Positions 7,745-16,905 of a stretch of 64,000 nt of DNA are shown piece by piece. Source of the stretch: Agrobacterium leguminum (GTDB taxonomy: Bacteria > Pseudomonadota > Alphaproteobacteria > Rhizobiales > Rhizobiaceae); the NCBI RefSeq assembly GCF_015704895.1, contig NZ_JADQWB010000005.1, forward strand, positions 248,001-312,000, in the 5' to 3' direction. Each line of letters opens with the position of its first letter. The stretch's first letter is position 1. Both the position numbers and the translations under genes were made by a program. The notes under the pieces were generated by a model. That model was not told the origin of the DNA, made no database searches, and was given only the letters and a program-made list of their open reading frames with translations.

Positions 7745-9538
7745 TCAGACTAGCTGACGGCCCTTGGCGTCAATGGCGTTGGCAACCGCTTCATCCGTCG
7801 CCTCATCCGGCAACAGCATCTCGTTATGGGCTTTACCAGACGGGATCATCGGGAAGCAATTGGCAAGATTGGCGACGCGGCAATCGAAAATGACCGGCTT
7901 CTTGACCGCGATCATTTCTGCAATCTTGTCGTCCAGTTCCTTCGGATCGTCGCAATACATGCCGACCGCGCCATAGGCTTCCGCCAGCTTGACGAAATCG
8001 GGCATGGCTTCCGTATAGGAGTTGGACAGGCGGTTACCATGCAGCAACTGCTGCCATTGGCGCACCATGCCCATATACTGGTTGTTGAGGATGAAGATTT
8101 TCACCGGCAGACCGTACTGGATGGCGCAGGACATTTCCTGAATGCACATCTGGATCGAGGCGTCACCGGCAATATCGATGACCAGCGCATCCGGATGCGC
8201 GACCTGAACGCCGATGGCCGCCGGCAGGCCATAGCCCATGGTGCCGAGACCGCCCGAGGTCATCCAGTGGTTCGGCTCCTCGAAACCGAAGAACTGCGCC
8301 GCCCACATCTGATGCTGGCCAACTTCGGTGGTGATATAGGTGTCGCGGCCCTTCGAAGCCTCATAAAGCCGCTGCAAGGCATATTGCGGCATGATGACAT
8401 CGTTGGAGTTCTTGTAGGCGAAGGAATTGCGGGCGCGCCAGCGTTCGATCTGCGCCCACCAGTCGGCCGTCTGCGCTTTCTCAACCTTCTTCGGCAGAGC
8501 GCGCCACAGGCGAACCATATCCTCCAGAACATGGCTGACATCGCCGATGATCGGCACGTCGACGCGAACCGTCTTGTTGATCGAGGACGGGTCGACATCG
8601 ATATGGATCTTCTTGGAATTCGGCGAGAACGCATTGATGCGGCCGGTAATTCGGTCGTCGAAACGCGCGCCGACGCAGACCAGAACGTCGCAATCATGCA
8701 TCGTCATATTGGCTTCGTAGGAACCGTGCATGCCCAGCATGCCGAGCCAGTTCTTGCCGGAAGCCGGATAGGCGCCGAGACCCATCAGCGTCGAGGTGAT
8801 CGGGAAGCCGGTCAGCTCCACCAGTTCGCGCAGCAGCCGGGTTGCCTCCGGGCCGGAATTGATGACGCCGCCGCCGGTATAGAAAACCGGCTTCTTCGCC
8901 TTCGACATCAGGTCGATGGCGGCATGAATGGCGTTCAGATCGCCCTGAACCTTCGGCTTGTAGCTCTCATGCTGGGTGGCGGCGGAGGGCGGCGTGTAGG
9001 TGCCGGTGGCGAACTGGATGTCCTTCGGAATATCGACGACGACAGGACCGGGACGACCCGTCTGCGCGATACGGAAGGCTTCATGGATGATGCCCGCCAG
9101 TTCGTTGACGTCCTTGACCAGCCAATTGTGCTTGGTGCAGGGGCGCGTGATACCGACGGTATCGCATTCCTGGAAGGCGTCGGAACCGATCAGCGTGGTG
9201 GGAACCTGGCCGGACAGGCAGACGAGCGGAATGGAATCCATCAGTGCATCCTGCAGCGGCGTGACCGCATTGGTCGCGCCGGGGCCGGAGGTGACGAGCA
9301 TGACGCCGACCTTGCCGGTGGAACGGGCATAACCTTCGGCGGCATGGCCAGCGCCCTGCTCGTGGCGCACGAGGATATGCTGGATGTCTTCCTGCTGGAA
9401 AATCTCGTCATAGATCGGAAGCACGGCACCGCCAGGATAACCGAAGATGTGCTCGACGCCATTGTCCTTCAGCGCCTGCAGAACGATCTCCGCACCTGTC
9501 ATGCGATTGCTGTTTTCCGTATTGTCCTTATCCGTCAT
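7745..9538 (-). CDS. ilvI: Acetolactate synthase large (catalytic) subunit
   Basis: A 597-residue thiamine-diphosphate enzyme. It condenses two pyruvates to acetolactate, or pyruvate with 2-oxobutyrate, the first common step of valine, leucine and isoleucine synthesis. The catalytic Glu lies in VRHEQGAGHAAEGYAR, the FAD domain follows, and the TPP/Mg motif is GDASIQMCIQEM...NNQYMGM. I chose the start at 9538 (MTDKDNTEN). An in-frame ATG at 9601 sits on the T-run of the attenuator hairpin and has no ribosome-binding site. Expression is probably controlled by the leader peptide at 9657-9713. Confidence 0.96.
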   Translation of the reverse strand: MTDKDNTENSNRMTGAEIVLQALKDNGVEHIFGYPGGAVLPIYDEIFQQEDIQHILVRHEQGAGHAAEGYARSTGKVGVMLVTSGPGATNAVTPLQDALMDSIPLVCLSGQVPTTLIGSDAFQECDTVGITRPCTKHNWLVKDVNELAGIIHEAFRIAQTGRPGPVVVDIPKDIQFATGTYTPPSAATQHESYKPKVQGDLNAIHAAIDLMSKAKKPVFYTGGGVINSGPEATRLLRELVELTGFPITSTLMGLGAYPASGKNWLGMLGMHGSYEANMTMHDCDVLVCVGARFDDRITGRINAFSPNSKKIHIDVDPSSINKTVRVDVPIIGDVSHVLEDMVRLWRALPKKVEKAQTADWWAQIERWRARNSFAYKNSNDVIMPQYALQRLYEASKGRDTYITTEVGQHQMWAAQFFGFEEPNHWMTSGGLGTMGYGLPAAIGVQVAHPDALVIDIAGDASIQMCIQEMSCAIQYGLPVKIFILNNQYMGMVRQWQQLLHGNRLSNSYTEAMPDFVKLAEAYGAVGMYCDDPKELDDKIAEMIAVKKPVIFDCRVANLANCFPMIPSGKAHNEMLLPDEATDEAVANAIDAKGRQLV

Positions 9539-9600
9539 TGCCTGTTTCCATCCCGCTTTGGCTTTGGATATCGAGGAGCCCGAGGGCCTGTTTGAAGACA

Positions 9601-9625
9601 TAAAAAAAGGCCCCTAGAGGAGCCT
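9601..9625 (-). terminator. Attenuator terminator of the ilvI leader
   Basis: On the minus strand, AGGCTCC-TCTA-GGGGCCT forms a seven-pair stem with one G-U pair, followed by seven T. It lies between the leader peptide and ilvI, where a transcription attenuator is expected. Confidence 0.8.
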
Positions 9626-9631
9626 CGTTCA

Positions 9632-9678
9632 GCGCATGGGTGCTTTCGCCGGATGGTTACACCATCCTGCCCATGCGC
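9632..9678 (-). promoter_or_regulatory. Long hairpin overlapping the leader-peptide stop (antiterminator/pause region)
   Basis: Nine-base perfect arms (GCGCATGGG 9632-9640 and CCCATGCGC 9670-9678) enclose an inner six-base perfect hairpin (9651-9656 with 9662-9667) whose loop contains the leader stop codon. This hairpin can form independently of the terminator, but its downstream flank abuts the terminator arm. Ribosome position on the leader could therefore select the fold. The structure is read from sequence; the mechanism is inferred from classical ilv/trp attenuators. Confidence 0.65.
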
Positions 9679-9713
9679 CGTCCCACCACGATAAGTACGT
9701 TAAGATTTTTCAT
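9657..9713 (-). CDS. Branched-chain-amino-acid leader peptide (attenuation)
   Basis: An 18-residue reading frame, MKNLNVLIVVGRRMGRMV, lies upstream of ilvI on the same strand. Six of residues 4-10 are Leu, Val or Ile (L, V, L, I, V, V), followed by a stop inside a stable hairpin and then a terminator with a T-run. This is the classical layout of leader peptides controlling branched-chain biosynthesis: shortage of charged Leu/Val/Ile tRNAs stalls the ribosome and lets transcription continue. No strong ribosome-binding site is seen. Confidence 0.8.
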   Translation of the reverse strand: MKNLNVLIVVGRRMGRMV

Positions 9714-9920
9714 GGGCCGGAGTGTTAGCCACAAAAGCGCCAGCCGTCAACGCATATTGCAGGAAAAAATCGCCGCCGCCTTCTTTTATTACTCGAAAGG
9801 CTGCTTGCGCGAAATTTTCGAACGCAGCCGATACACATGTTGTTAAGCATAATCTTTTAATATCGAGAACGCAGATACTGCCCGAACCACCGCGATCATC
9901 CGCATGTACCGGGAAAAAAT

Positions 9921-11930
9921 GTGAGTAACGACACGTTTCATAATGCGTCCCGCATGGACGAAAACGAACGGCGATCCGGCCAGCAGCCGGCGAACCGCAT
10001 GCTGGGCCGCGTCATCGCCTGTAACGGTGCGCATGCCACCATCGCCGCCGAAACGGAACCCGGCACCACCGATGTCTCGCAGCTCTGGTCCGTCGGACGC
10101 CTGATCTCCATCGAAATGGGTACGAGCCGTGTGGCGGCGCTGGTCTTTTCCATGCGAACCGGCGAGGACTACTGGGCGGCGGACAGGCCGAACAGGCTGC
10201 TGATCGAGGTTGAACTGGTTGGCGAAGTCTATCGCACCGAGGACGGCAGCGAGCGCTTTTCCACCGGCATTTCCCGTTACCCCTATCTCGGTGCAGTGGC
10301 ACATCGCATCCGCACCAGCGATCTTGCCAAGATTTACGACAGCGGCAAGCGCGACGCCTGCACGATCGGCAGGCTGACGCAGGACGACACGATCAACGCC
10401 ACCATCAGCATTCCCCAGATGCTCGCCAAACATTTCGCCGTCGTCGGCTCGACGGGCGTGGGCAAGACCACCGCCGTCTCGCTGCTTCTGAACAAGGCGA
10501 TCGAGGCCGACCCGAAGCTGCGTGTCCTCATTCTCGATCCGCATAATGAATTCGCGGCCGCCTTTCCCGATCATTCGGTCGTCATCGACACCGATACGCT
10601 GGATCTTCCCTTCTGGCTGATGCGCCTTGAGGAATTTGCGGAAGTGATTTTCCGCGGCCGCAAACCCGTGCCGGAAGAAATGGATGTCCTTCGCGACCTC
10701 GTTCCGGAAGCGAAAAAAGCATTTCGCGGCACCGAAGGTTCCGCCGTGCGCCGCACCTCCGACAAGAGCGCGATCACGCCGGATACGCCGGTGCCCTATC
10801 GCATGGCCGATCTTCTCGCCCTCATCGACGAACGTATCGGCCGGCTGGAAGGGCGTGGCGAAAAACCCGCGCTGCGCTCGCTGAAAGGCCGCATTCTCTC
10901 GGCCATCAACGACACGCGCTACAATTTCATGTTCTCCAGCAATACGATCAGCGACACCATTCTGGAGACGGTCGCGCATATTTTCCGCATTCCCGGGGAA
11001 GGCAAGCCGATTTCGGTGTTCCAGCTCTCCGGCATCCCCTCCGAAGTGGTGAATTCGGTGGTCTCCGTCCTCTGCCGCATGTCCTTCGAACTGGCGGTGC
11101 TGGCGCGCGGCTCGCTGCATATGCTTGTCGTCTGCGAGGAAGCGCACCGTTATGTGCCTGCCGACCCCGAGCGCGGCTTTTTCCCCACCCGGCAATCCAT
11201 TGCCCAGATCGCCAAGGAAGGCCGCAAATACGGCATTTCGCTCGGCGTCATCAGCCAGCGGCCAAGCGAGCTGGACCAGACCATCCTGTCGCAATGCTCG
11301 ACCGTTTTCGCCATGCGGCTGTCGAACGAGATCGACCAGAAGATCATTCTCTCCGCCGTACCGAACGCATCGACCTCGACCACCAGCTTTCTGTCTTCCA
11401 TCGGCAATGGCGAGGCCATCGCCTTCGGCGAGGCCGTCAATGTACCGATGCGCATGCGTTTCGATCGCGTGGCCACGGCCAAATTGCCGAAAGCAAGCGG
11501 CACCATCAGCCATACGAACCATGAAACCCCTGACACGGTCGATCTGAACAACATCGTCACCCGCATGCGCGCCACGGCCAAGCCTGTTATCACCGGCTTC
11601 CAGCAAAGCGTCGAAGCAGCCTTTTCCGATCTGCCGGAGCCGGCAGCCGCACCACGGGAGACGGACGACATCGACCGCTGGAAGCGGGAACTGGGAACGG
11701 CCGCACCGGAGGGATACGAGCCCTACCGCCCGGACATGCTGCCCGGCCGCACGCTCTCCGCATCGCCAAATCCGGCGGCACCCGATGCCGCCTCCGGCGC
11801 CGTCAACGAGTTGCGCAAGGCCAGTTTCCAGATGCAGGCACAGAATGGCCCGCCGCCCGGCGATGCACGTCCTTCGCTCCGCGAAAGCCTGCTGAAGAAG
11901 CCGCTCGGCAGTCTCTACCGGAAAGACTGA
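9921..11930 (+). CDS. HerA-like ATP-binding protein (DUF87 DNA-translocase family)
   Basis: A protein of about 669 residues. The N-terminal beta-rich HAS-barrel-like part (LGRVIACNGAHATIAAE...VGRLISIEMG) precedes a RecA-like motor with Walker A GSTGVGKTT at about residues 176-184, LILDPHNEF, and a Walker B-like LHMLVVCEEAHRYVP. The IAKEGRKYGISLGVISQRPSELD segment is characteristic of HerA/FtsK-type ATPases. The start at 9921 is GTG; an ATG at 9954 is the alternative. No NurA nuclease gene is next to it. It is convergent with miaA. DNA translocation or repair is the family expectation; the role here is unknown. Confidence 0.82.
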   Translation: MSNDTFHNASRMDENERRSGQQPANRMLGRVIACNGAHATIAAETEPGTTDVSQLWSVGRLISIEMGTSRVAALVFSMRTGEDYWAADRPNRLLIEVELVGEVYRTEDGSERFSTGISRYPYLGAVAHRIRTSDLAKIYDSGKRDACTIGRLTQDDTINATISIPQMLAKHFAVVGSTGVGKTTAVSLLLNKAIEADPKLRVLILDPHNEFAAAFPDHSVVIDTDTLDLPFWLMRLEEFAEVIFRGRKPVPEEMDVLRDLVPEAKKAFRGTEGSAVRRTSDKSAITPDTPVPYRMADLLALIDERIGRLEGRGEKPALRSLKGRILSAINDTRYNFMFSSNTISDTILETVAHIFRIPGEGKPISVFQLSGIPSEVVNSVVSVLCRMSFELAVLARGSLHMLVVCEEAHRYVPADPERGFFPTRQSIAQIAKEGRKYGISLGVISQRPSELDQTILSQCSTVFAMRLSNEIDQKIILSAVPNASTSTTSFLSSIGNGEAIAFGEAVNVPMRMRFDRVATAKLPKASGTISHTNHETPDTVDLNNIVTRMRATAKPVITGFQQSVEAAFSDLPEPAAAPRETDDIDRWKRELGTAAPEGYEPYRPDMLPGRTLSASPNPAAPDAASGAVNELRKASFQMQAQNGPPPGDARPSLRESLLKKPLGSLYRKD

Positions 11931-11937
11931 TGGGCGC

Positions 11938-12834
11938 TCACGGCTGGATACGTGTCCAGTCGTCGCCCATCTGGTTGCGGAACCAGGTCATCTGCCGTTT
12001 GGCATATTGACGGGTCGCGGCCGCCGATTTTTCGATCACCTCCGCCTCGCCGATACGCCCGGCCAGCATATCGGCGATCTGGGCAACGCCGATCGCCTTC
12101 ATTGCGGTGGCATCGGATGCGAGGTTGAGCGCGAGAAGCGCCTGCACCTCCTCCACCGCCCCGCTATCCATCATCATCTCGAAACGCCGGTTGATGCGGT
12201 CATGCAGCACCGGCCTTTCCGGCAGGACGACGAATTTTTGCGCCCGGTCGGGATCGACGATCATCGGGCCGCTGGCGCGCTGAAAATCCCGGATAGACTT
12301 TCCGGTCGCCTTGAGCACCTCCAGCGCCCGGAGGATACGCTGGCCGTCTCCCGGCTGCAGCATATCCGCCATGGCCGGATCGTGCCGTTTGAGTTCGGCA
12401 TGGAGCGCAGCCGCTCCCTCCCCGATCAGCCGGGCACGCAGCCCATCGCGGATGTCATCCGGAATGGCGGGCATGTCGGAAAGCCCGCCCGTCAGCGCCT
12501 TGAAATAAAGTCCCGTACCGCCGACGATGACGGGCAAACGCCCCTGCCCGCGCAAATCCGCAAGCAGGGCGGAAATCTCCCGCAGCCATTCGCCCGTTGA
12601 ATAGAGGCTGCTCGCCGGCACATGGCCGTAGAGAAGATGCGGCACGCCCTCCATCTCGTCTTCGGACGGCCGCGCGGTCAGCACCCGCAGCGTGTCGTAA
12701 ACCTGCATGCTGTCGGCATTGATGACGACGCCGTCCCGCTCCCGCGCCAGACGAAGCGCAAGCGCGGACTTGCCGCTTGCCGTCGGGCCGGTTATCAGGA
12801 TCGCATCAAAATTCTCATCAAGGTTTTTCATCAT
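11938..12834 (-). CDS. miaA: tRNA dimethylallyltransferase
   Basis: About 298 residues. It transfers the dimethylallyl group to A37 of tRNAs reading UNN codons. The P-loop ITGPTASGKSALALRLA is near the N-terminus, followed by NADSMQVYDTLRVLTARP and VGGTGLYFKALTGGLS, all family hallmarks. The C-terminal RQYAKRQMTWFRNQ segment matches the tRNA-binding part. Two adjacent ATGs (12834 and 12831) can serve as start. Either overlaps or touches the divergent serB start codon at 12833, so the two genes share no untranslated spacer. Confidence 0.95.
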   Translation of the reverse strand: MMKNLDENFDAILITGPTASGKSALALRLARERDGVVINADSMQVYDTLRVLTARPSEDEMEGVPHLLYGHVPASSLYSTGEWLREISALLADLRGQGRLPVIVGGTGLYFKALTGGLSDMPAIPDDIRDGLRARLIGEGAAALHAELKRHDPAMADMLQPGDGQRILRALEVLKATGKSIRDFQRASGPMIVDPDRAQKFVVLPERPVLHDRINRRFEMMMDSGAVEEVQALLALNLASDATAMKAIGVAQIADMLAGRIGEAEVIEKSAAATRQYAKRQMTWFRNQMGDDWTRIQP

Positions 12835-13723
12835 GGCTCTCGTTGCCACGCTTATCGCCAATCCGTCAAATCCTGTTCTGACACCGGCCCTCGGCGAAGC
12901 CGCCGCAAAGGCCGTCAACGCATCGGGCCTTTATTGGCTGGCCGATGGCATTGCCTGCGATATCGCCCTGCCCTCCGGCACCGCAGCCGAACAGGCGCGG
13001 AGCGCCATTGCAGCCACGCTTGCCGGCCAGCCAGTCGATATCGTCATTCAGGAGCAGGATCAGCGCCGCAAGAAACTGCTGATCGCCGATATGGATTCGA
13101 CCATGATCGGCCAGGAATGCATTGACGAGCTGGCCGCCGAAGTCGGGCTGAAGGAAAAAGTTTCCGCTATTACCGCCCGCGCCATGAATGGCGAGATCGC
13201 CTTCGAACCCGCACTGCGGGAGCGTGTGGCGCTGCTAAAGGGCCTGCCTGTCTCGGTTATCGACGATGTCATCGAAAAGCGCATCACGCTTACCCCCGGC
13301 GGCAGGGAGCTGATCGCCACCATGAAGGCCAAGGGCTATTACACCGCCCTCGTTTCCGGCGGCTTCACCGTCTTCACCGGCCGCGTCGCCGCCATGCTGG
13401 GTTTCGATGAGGACCGCGCCAATCTGCTCGGCGAAGCCAATGGCGAGCTTGACGGCACCGTTGCCGAACCGATCCTCGGCAAACAGGCCAAGGTGGATGC
13501 GCTGAACGATATTGCCGCAAGGCTCGGCATCTCGCCGGAAGAGGCAATGGCGGTCGGCGATGGCGCCAACGATCTGGGCATGCTGCATCTGGCCGGCGCA
13601 GGCGTTGCCCTGCACGCCAAGCCGGCCGTGGCCGCCGAGGCGCAGATGCGCATCGACCATGGTGACCTGACCGCGCTTCTCTACATCCAGGGCTACCGCA
13701 AGACGGATTTTGTCACTCCATGA
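12833..13723 (+). CDS. serB: Phosphoserine phosphatase
   Basis: A 296-residue HAD-superfamily enzyme for the last step of serine biosynthesis. The nucleophile motif is DMDSTMIGQECIDELA, motif II is in LVSGGFTVFTGRVA, and motif IV is VGDGANDLGMLHLAGAGVALHAKP. The N-terminal ~80 residues are a degenerate ACT-like regulatory region, normal for SerB. AAGG lies about nine bases before the ATG at 12833. The start overlaps the divergent miaA start, so its promoter must lie inside miaA. It is coupled to the downstream GNAT gene by a four-base overlap. Confidence 0.95.
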   Translation: MALVATLIANPSNPVLTPALGEAAAKAVNASGLYWLADGIACDIALPSGTAAEQARSAIAATLAGQPVDIVIQEQDQRRKKLLIADMDSTMIGQECIDELAAEVGLKEKVSAITARAMNGEIAFEPALRERVALLKGLPVSVIDDVIEKRITLTPGGRELIATMKAKGYYTALVSGGFTVFTGRVAAMLGFDEDRANLLGEANGELDGTVAEPILGKQAKVDALNDIAARLGISPEEAMAVGDGANDLGMLHLAGAGVALHAKPAVAAEAQMRIDHGDLTALLYIQGYRKTDFVTP

Positions 13724-14283
13724 TCATCCGAGAGACGCCACGACTCATTCTACGCGAGTGGAAGGAGAGCGACCGTGACCTGTTCCGCGAAATCAACGCC
13801 GACGAAAAGGTCATGGAGTTTTTCCCCTTCCGCCGCAGCCATGCGGAAGCGGACGCCGTGCTGGAAACCATCAACGGCATGATCCGCGGCAGCGGCTATG
13901 GCTTTTATGCGATGGAACTGCGCGAAACCGGCGAGGTCATGGGCTTCTGCGGCATCTCCCCCGTCATGAACCTCGATCCGCCCTTCCCGGTCGGCACCAT
14001 GGAGATCGGCTGGCGGCTCGCCACCCGCTTCTGGGGGCACGGCTATGTCACGGAAGCGGCGCAGTCGCTGCTCGTCATGGCCTTCGATGAAAAGGAAACG
14101 CCGGAAATCGTCTCCTTCGCCGTCCACAACAACCACCGTTCGACGGCGGTGATGGAGCGCATCGGCCTGAAGCGCGATCCTTCCCGCGACTTCGACCATC
14201 CGCGCGTGCCGGAAGACACGCATCCGCATCTACGGCCGCACGTCACCTATGCGCTGACGCTGGAGGAATGGCGGGCGCGATAA
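13720..14283 (+). CDS. GNAT-family N-acetyltransferase (RimJ/RimL-like)
   Basis: A 187-residue protein with the RimJ/RimL pattern: TPRLILREWKESDRDLF at the N-terminus, then EIGWRLATRFWGHGYVTEAA containing the acetyl-CoA-binding Q/R-x-x-G-x-G/A region, then SFAVHNNHRSTAVMERIGL. It overlaps serB by four bases (ATGA), so it is co-translated with it. The acceptor substrate is unknown; relatives acetylate ribosomal proteins, amino acids or small amines. Confidence 0.88.
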   Translation: MIIRETPRLILREWKESDRDLFREINADEKVMEFFPFRRSHAEADAVLETINGMIRGSGYGFYAMELRETGEVMGFCGISPVMNLDPPFPVGTMEIGWRLATRFWGHGYVTEAAQSLLVMAFDEKETPEIVSFAVHNNHRSTAVMERIGLKRDPSRDFDHPRVPEDTHPHLRPHVTYALTLEEWRAR

Positions 14284-14308
14284 GACACCTGCCCGCCAGT
14301 TCCCAAGG

Positions 14309-15058
14309 TCATTTCACGGCGGCATTGCCGCCATCGGCGAACAGAGCGGCACCGGCGACGAAGCTCGCCATGGGGCTCGCGAGGAAAAGCGCTGCCCGCG
14401 CAATTTCCGGCGGCTCAGCGATACGTTTCATCGCGTGCAGGCCGGCGGCCCATTCCTTCTGGGCGTCGTCTCCCGCAGCAGGTGTATCGACCCCGCCGGG
14501 CAGCAGCGCATTGGCGCGAATGTCCTTCACGGCATAATCGGCGGTAATGCCTTTCACCAGCCCCATCAACCCCGCCTTGGCCGCGCCATACGCCGCCATG
14601 CCCGGTATGCCGGCGCTGGTGCCGACAAAGCTCGAGGTGAAGACGATGGAACCGCCACCCCGCATCAACATCGGCGGTATTTGGTAACGCGCGCCCAGAA
14701 AGGCGGAGGTGAGATTGACATTGAGCGCATGATCCCATTCCGCAGGCAAAATCTCCGCCAGCGGCTTCATGGCTCCCACCGCACCGGCATTGTTGACGGC
14801 GATATCGAGGCCGCCGAAGACGCTTATGGCCGCATCCGCCAAACGGGCATGGGTTTCGGCAACACCGGCATCGCCGGCAACCGTGTGGACACGGCCGCCG
14901 GCCTCACGAATGTCTGCGGCAACCTCATGCAGGGCCTTTTCGCCGCGCGCATTGATGACAACGGCCGCACCTTCGGCGGCAAACAGCATCGCCGTCGCCC
15001 GGCCGATGCCGGATGACGCGCCGGTGATGATGGCAACCTTGTTTTCGAGTAATTTCAT
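14309..15058 (-). CDS. Short-chain dehydrogenase/reductase (classical SDR)
   Basis: A 249-residue oxidoreductase with the complete classical SDR motif set: TGASSGIG at about residues 13-20, NNAG, the catalytic Ser in VFTSSFVG, and YGAAKAG supplying Tyr and Lys. It ends with the usual PGGVDTP and FADGG segments. GGAGG lies upstream of the ATG. It probably uses NADPH, because an Arg follows the second strand (VVINARG). The substrate is unknown. It is downstream of the degP-like gene on the same strand with a 90-base gap. Confidence 0.92.
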   Translation of the reverse strand: MKLLENKVAIITGASSGIGRATAMLFAAEGAAVVINARGEKALHEVAADIREAGGRVHTVAGDAGVAETHARLADAAISVFGGLDIAVNNAGAVGAMKPLAEILPAEWDHALNVNLTSAFLGARYQIPPMLMRGGGSIVFTSSFVGTSAGIPGMAAYGAAKAGLMGLVKGITADYAVKDIRANALLPGGVDTPAAGDDAQKEWAAGLHAMKRIAEPPEIARAALFLASPMASFVAGAALFADGGNAAVK

Positions 15059-15148
15059 ATCCTTGGCCTCCGTTCGATGGAGACCAAGAATTAGAGAGCA
15101 GCCAGGATCACAACCACCCGATTCCTGCCTGATCGGGCGGAAAGCGCC

Positions 15149-16693
15149 TTATTCCAGCGGCAGCGCCACGACGCGCAGATTGCCCTGCGCATCGGCCACC
15201 ATCATATGCGCATTCTTGCGGCCTTCGGATTTCAGGCCGTTGACGCGCACCAGCACGTCGCCCGGCACTTCCATGAAGTCCTGCCCCACCTCGACGATGA
15301 TATCGCCGGCCTTCATGCCCTTCTGCTCGGCGGGCGAACCCGGATCGACGCTCGCCACCAGCACGCCTTCGACGCTTTCGGCAATGCCCTTTTCGGTGCG
15401 CAACTCGTTGCTCAGCACCACGAGGTTCATGCCGAGCACGCTCTGCGGCGCCTCGCGCACTTCCGGCGTCTGGTCCTGCGCCTGATCGTCGGCGCCTCCA
15501 TCATCTTCCGGTGCAACCACACCGCTATCGCCGTCTTCGCTCTGCTGATCTTCGGCCGAGGCCTTTTCGTCGGTCGTATCCTGCAATTGCCCGAGCTTGA
15601 CCTTGACGGTTTCCTCCTTGCCGTCACGCAGGATCACCACATCGACCTCCTTGCCGACCGGGCTTTCCGCCACGATCCGCAAGAGGTCGCGCATCTCATG
15701 AATATCCTTGCCGTCGAATTTCAGCACGACATCGCCGGCCTGGATCGGGCCGTTCTCCACCGGTCCGCCCTTGGCGACACCGGAGATCAGCGCACCCTTG
15801 GCGCTGTCCATGCCGAGGCTTGCCGCCACATCGTCGGTGACCGGCTGAACACGAACGCCGAGCCAGCCGCGGCGCGTCTCGCCGAACTCGATAAGCTGCT
15901 GGACGATATTCTGGGCAAGCTCCGTCGGCACGGCGAAACCGATGCCGATCGAACCGCCGCTCGGGGAAATGATCGCCGTATTGATGCCGATAACCTCACC
16001 CTTCATGTTGAAGAGCGGACCGCCGGAATTGCCCTTGTTGATGGCCGCATCCGTCTGGATGAAATTGTCATAGGGACCGGCATTGATGTTACGGCCCCGC
16101 GCGGAAATGACGCCCACTGTCAGCGATCCGCCAAGCCCGAAGGGGTTGCCGATGGCCATCACCCAGTCGCCGATGCGCATGCTGCGCGAATCGCCGAACT
16201 TGACGGCCTTCAGCGGCGTTTTCGGCTCCACCTTCAACACCGAAAGGTCGGTCTTGGTATCGGTGCCGACCAGCGTTGCCTTGAGCTTCGAGCCGTTCGG
16301 GAAAATCACCTCGATGGCGTCAGCGCCCTCGATGACGTGGTTGTTGGTGACAACGTATCCAGCCGGATCGATGACGAAACCCGAGCCCAGCGAACTCACC
16401 TTTTCGCCGCCCTCGGGCTTCTGGCTGTCGAAATAATCCTTGAAGAATTCCTGAAAGGGCGAGCCCTCCGGCAGCCGCGGCGGAACCGGGCCCTTGCCCT
16501 CGGTCTTGACGTTCTGCGACGTGGAAATATTCACCACCGCATCGAGAAGCGGCTCGGCGAGATCGGCCACCGATTCCGGCCCATGGCTCTGCGCTCTCGC
16601 AGCAACCGGTGCCGTCAGGCTACCTGCCACAAGCGCGATGCCCGCGACTGCGGCGATGCTGCTGCGAAAAGGCGAAAGAAGGGTCACGGCCAT
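15149..16693 (-). CDS. degP: DegP/HtrA-type periplasmic serine endoprotease (Do family)
   Basis: A 514-residue envelope protease and chaperone that degrades misfolded periplasmic proteins. It has an N-terminal signal peptide (cleavage near ARAQS). The catalytic triad is visible as His119 (TNNHV), Asp149 (TKTDL) and Ser223 (KGNSGGPL). Two PDZ domains follow, separated by an acidic, low-complexity linker of about 45 residues (E/D/Q/A-rich). The order of hflK, hflC and a degP-type gene is common in rhizobia; here an EamA transporter gene lies between hflC and this gene. Confidence 0.93.
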   Translation of the reverse strand: MAVTLLSPFRSSIAAVAGIALVAGSLTAPVAARAQSHGPESVADLAEPLLDAVVNISTSQNVKTEGKGPVPPRLPEGSPFQEFFKDYFDSQKPEGGEKVSSLGSGFVIDPAGYVVTNNHVIEGADAIEVIFPNGSKLKATLVGTDTKTDLSVLKVEPKTPLKAVKFGDSRSMRIGDWVMAIGNPFGLGGSLTVGVISARGRNINAGPYDNFIQTDAAINKGNSGGPLFNMKGEVIGINTAIISPSGGSIGIGFAVPTELAQNIVQQLIEFGETRRGWLGVRVQPVTDDVAASLGMDSAKGALISGVAKGGPVENGPIQAGDVVLKFDGKDIHEMRDLLRIVAESPVGKEVDVVILRDGKEETVKVKLGQLQDTTDEKASAEDQQSEDGDSGVVAPEDDGGADDQAQDQTPEVREAPQSVLGMNLVVLSNELRTEKGIAESVEGVLVASVDPGSPAEQKGMKAGDIIVEVGQDFMEVPGDVLVRVNGLKSEGRKNAHMMVADAQGNLRVVALPLE

Positions 16694-16905
16694 AAGCGTC
16701 CTCGCGTTTCAAATAGTCTTGCCCTGCATATATCGGCAAAGCATAAGGCGGAATGATGAAGTGTAAAAATACCTTTTCGTGAACAGGCAATTGATTCCAG
16801 CACCTCTTCGCGCGCCTCAAAGCCGTACAGAAAAGCGTGCGCGAGGCAAACACCTATTGTCAATTGTAATCGTTTCCAGAGAAAAACGCAGAGCATACGC
16901 GGAAA

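Noticed and set aside
12707-12832. An upstream extension of serB beginning at 12707
   Set aside because: It would run inside miaA, and the ATG at 12833 has an acceptable ribosome-binding site and the normal SerB N-terminus.
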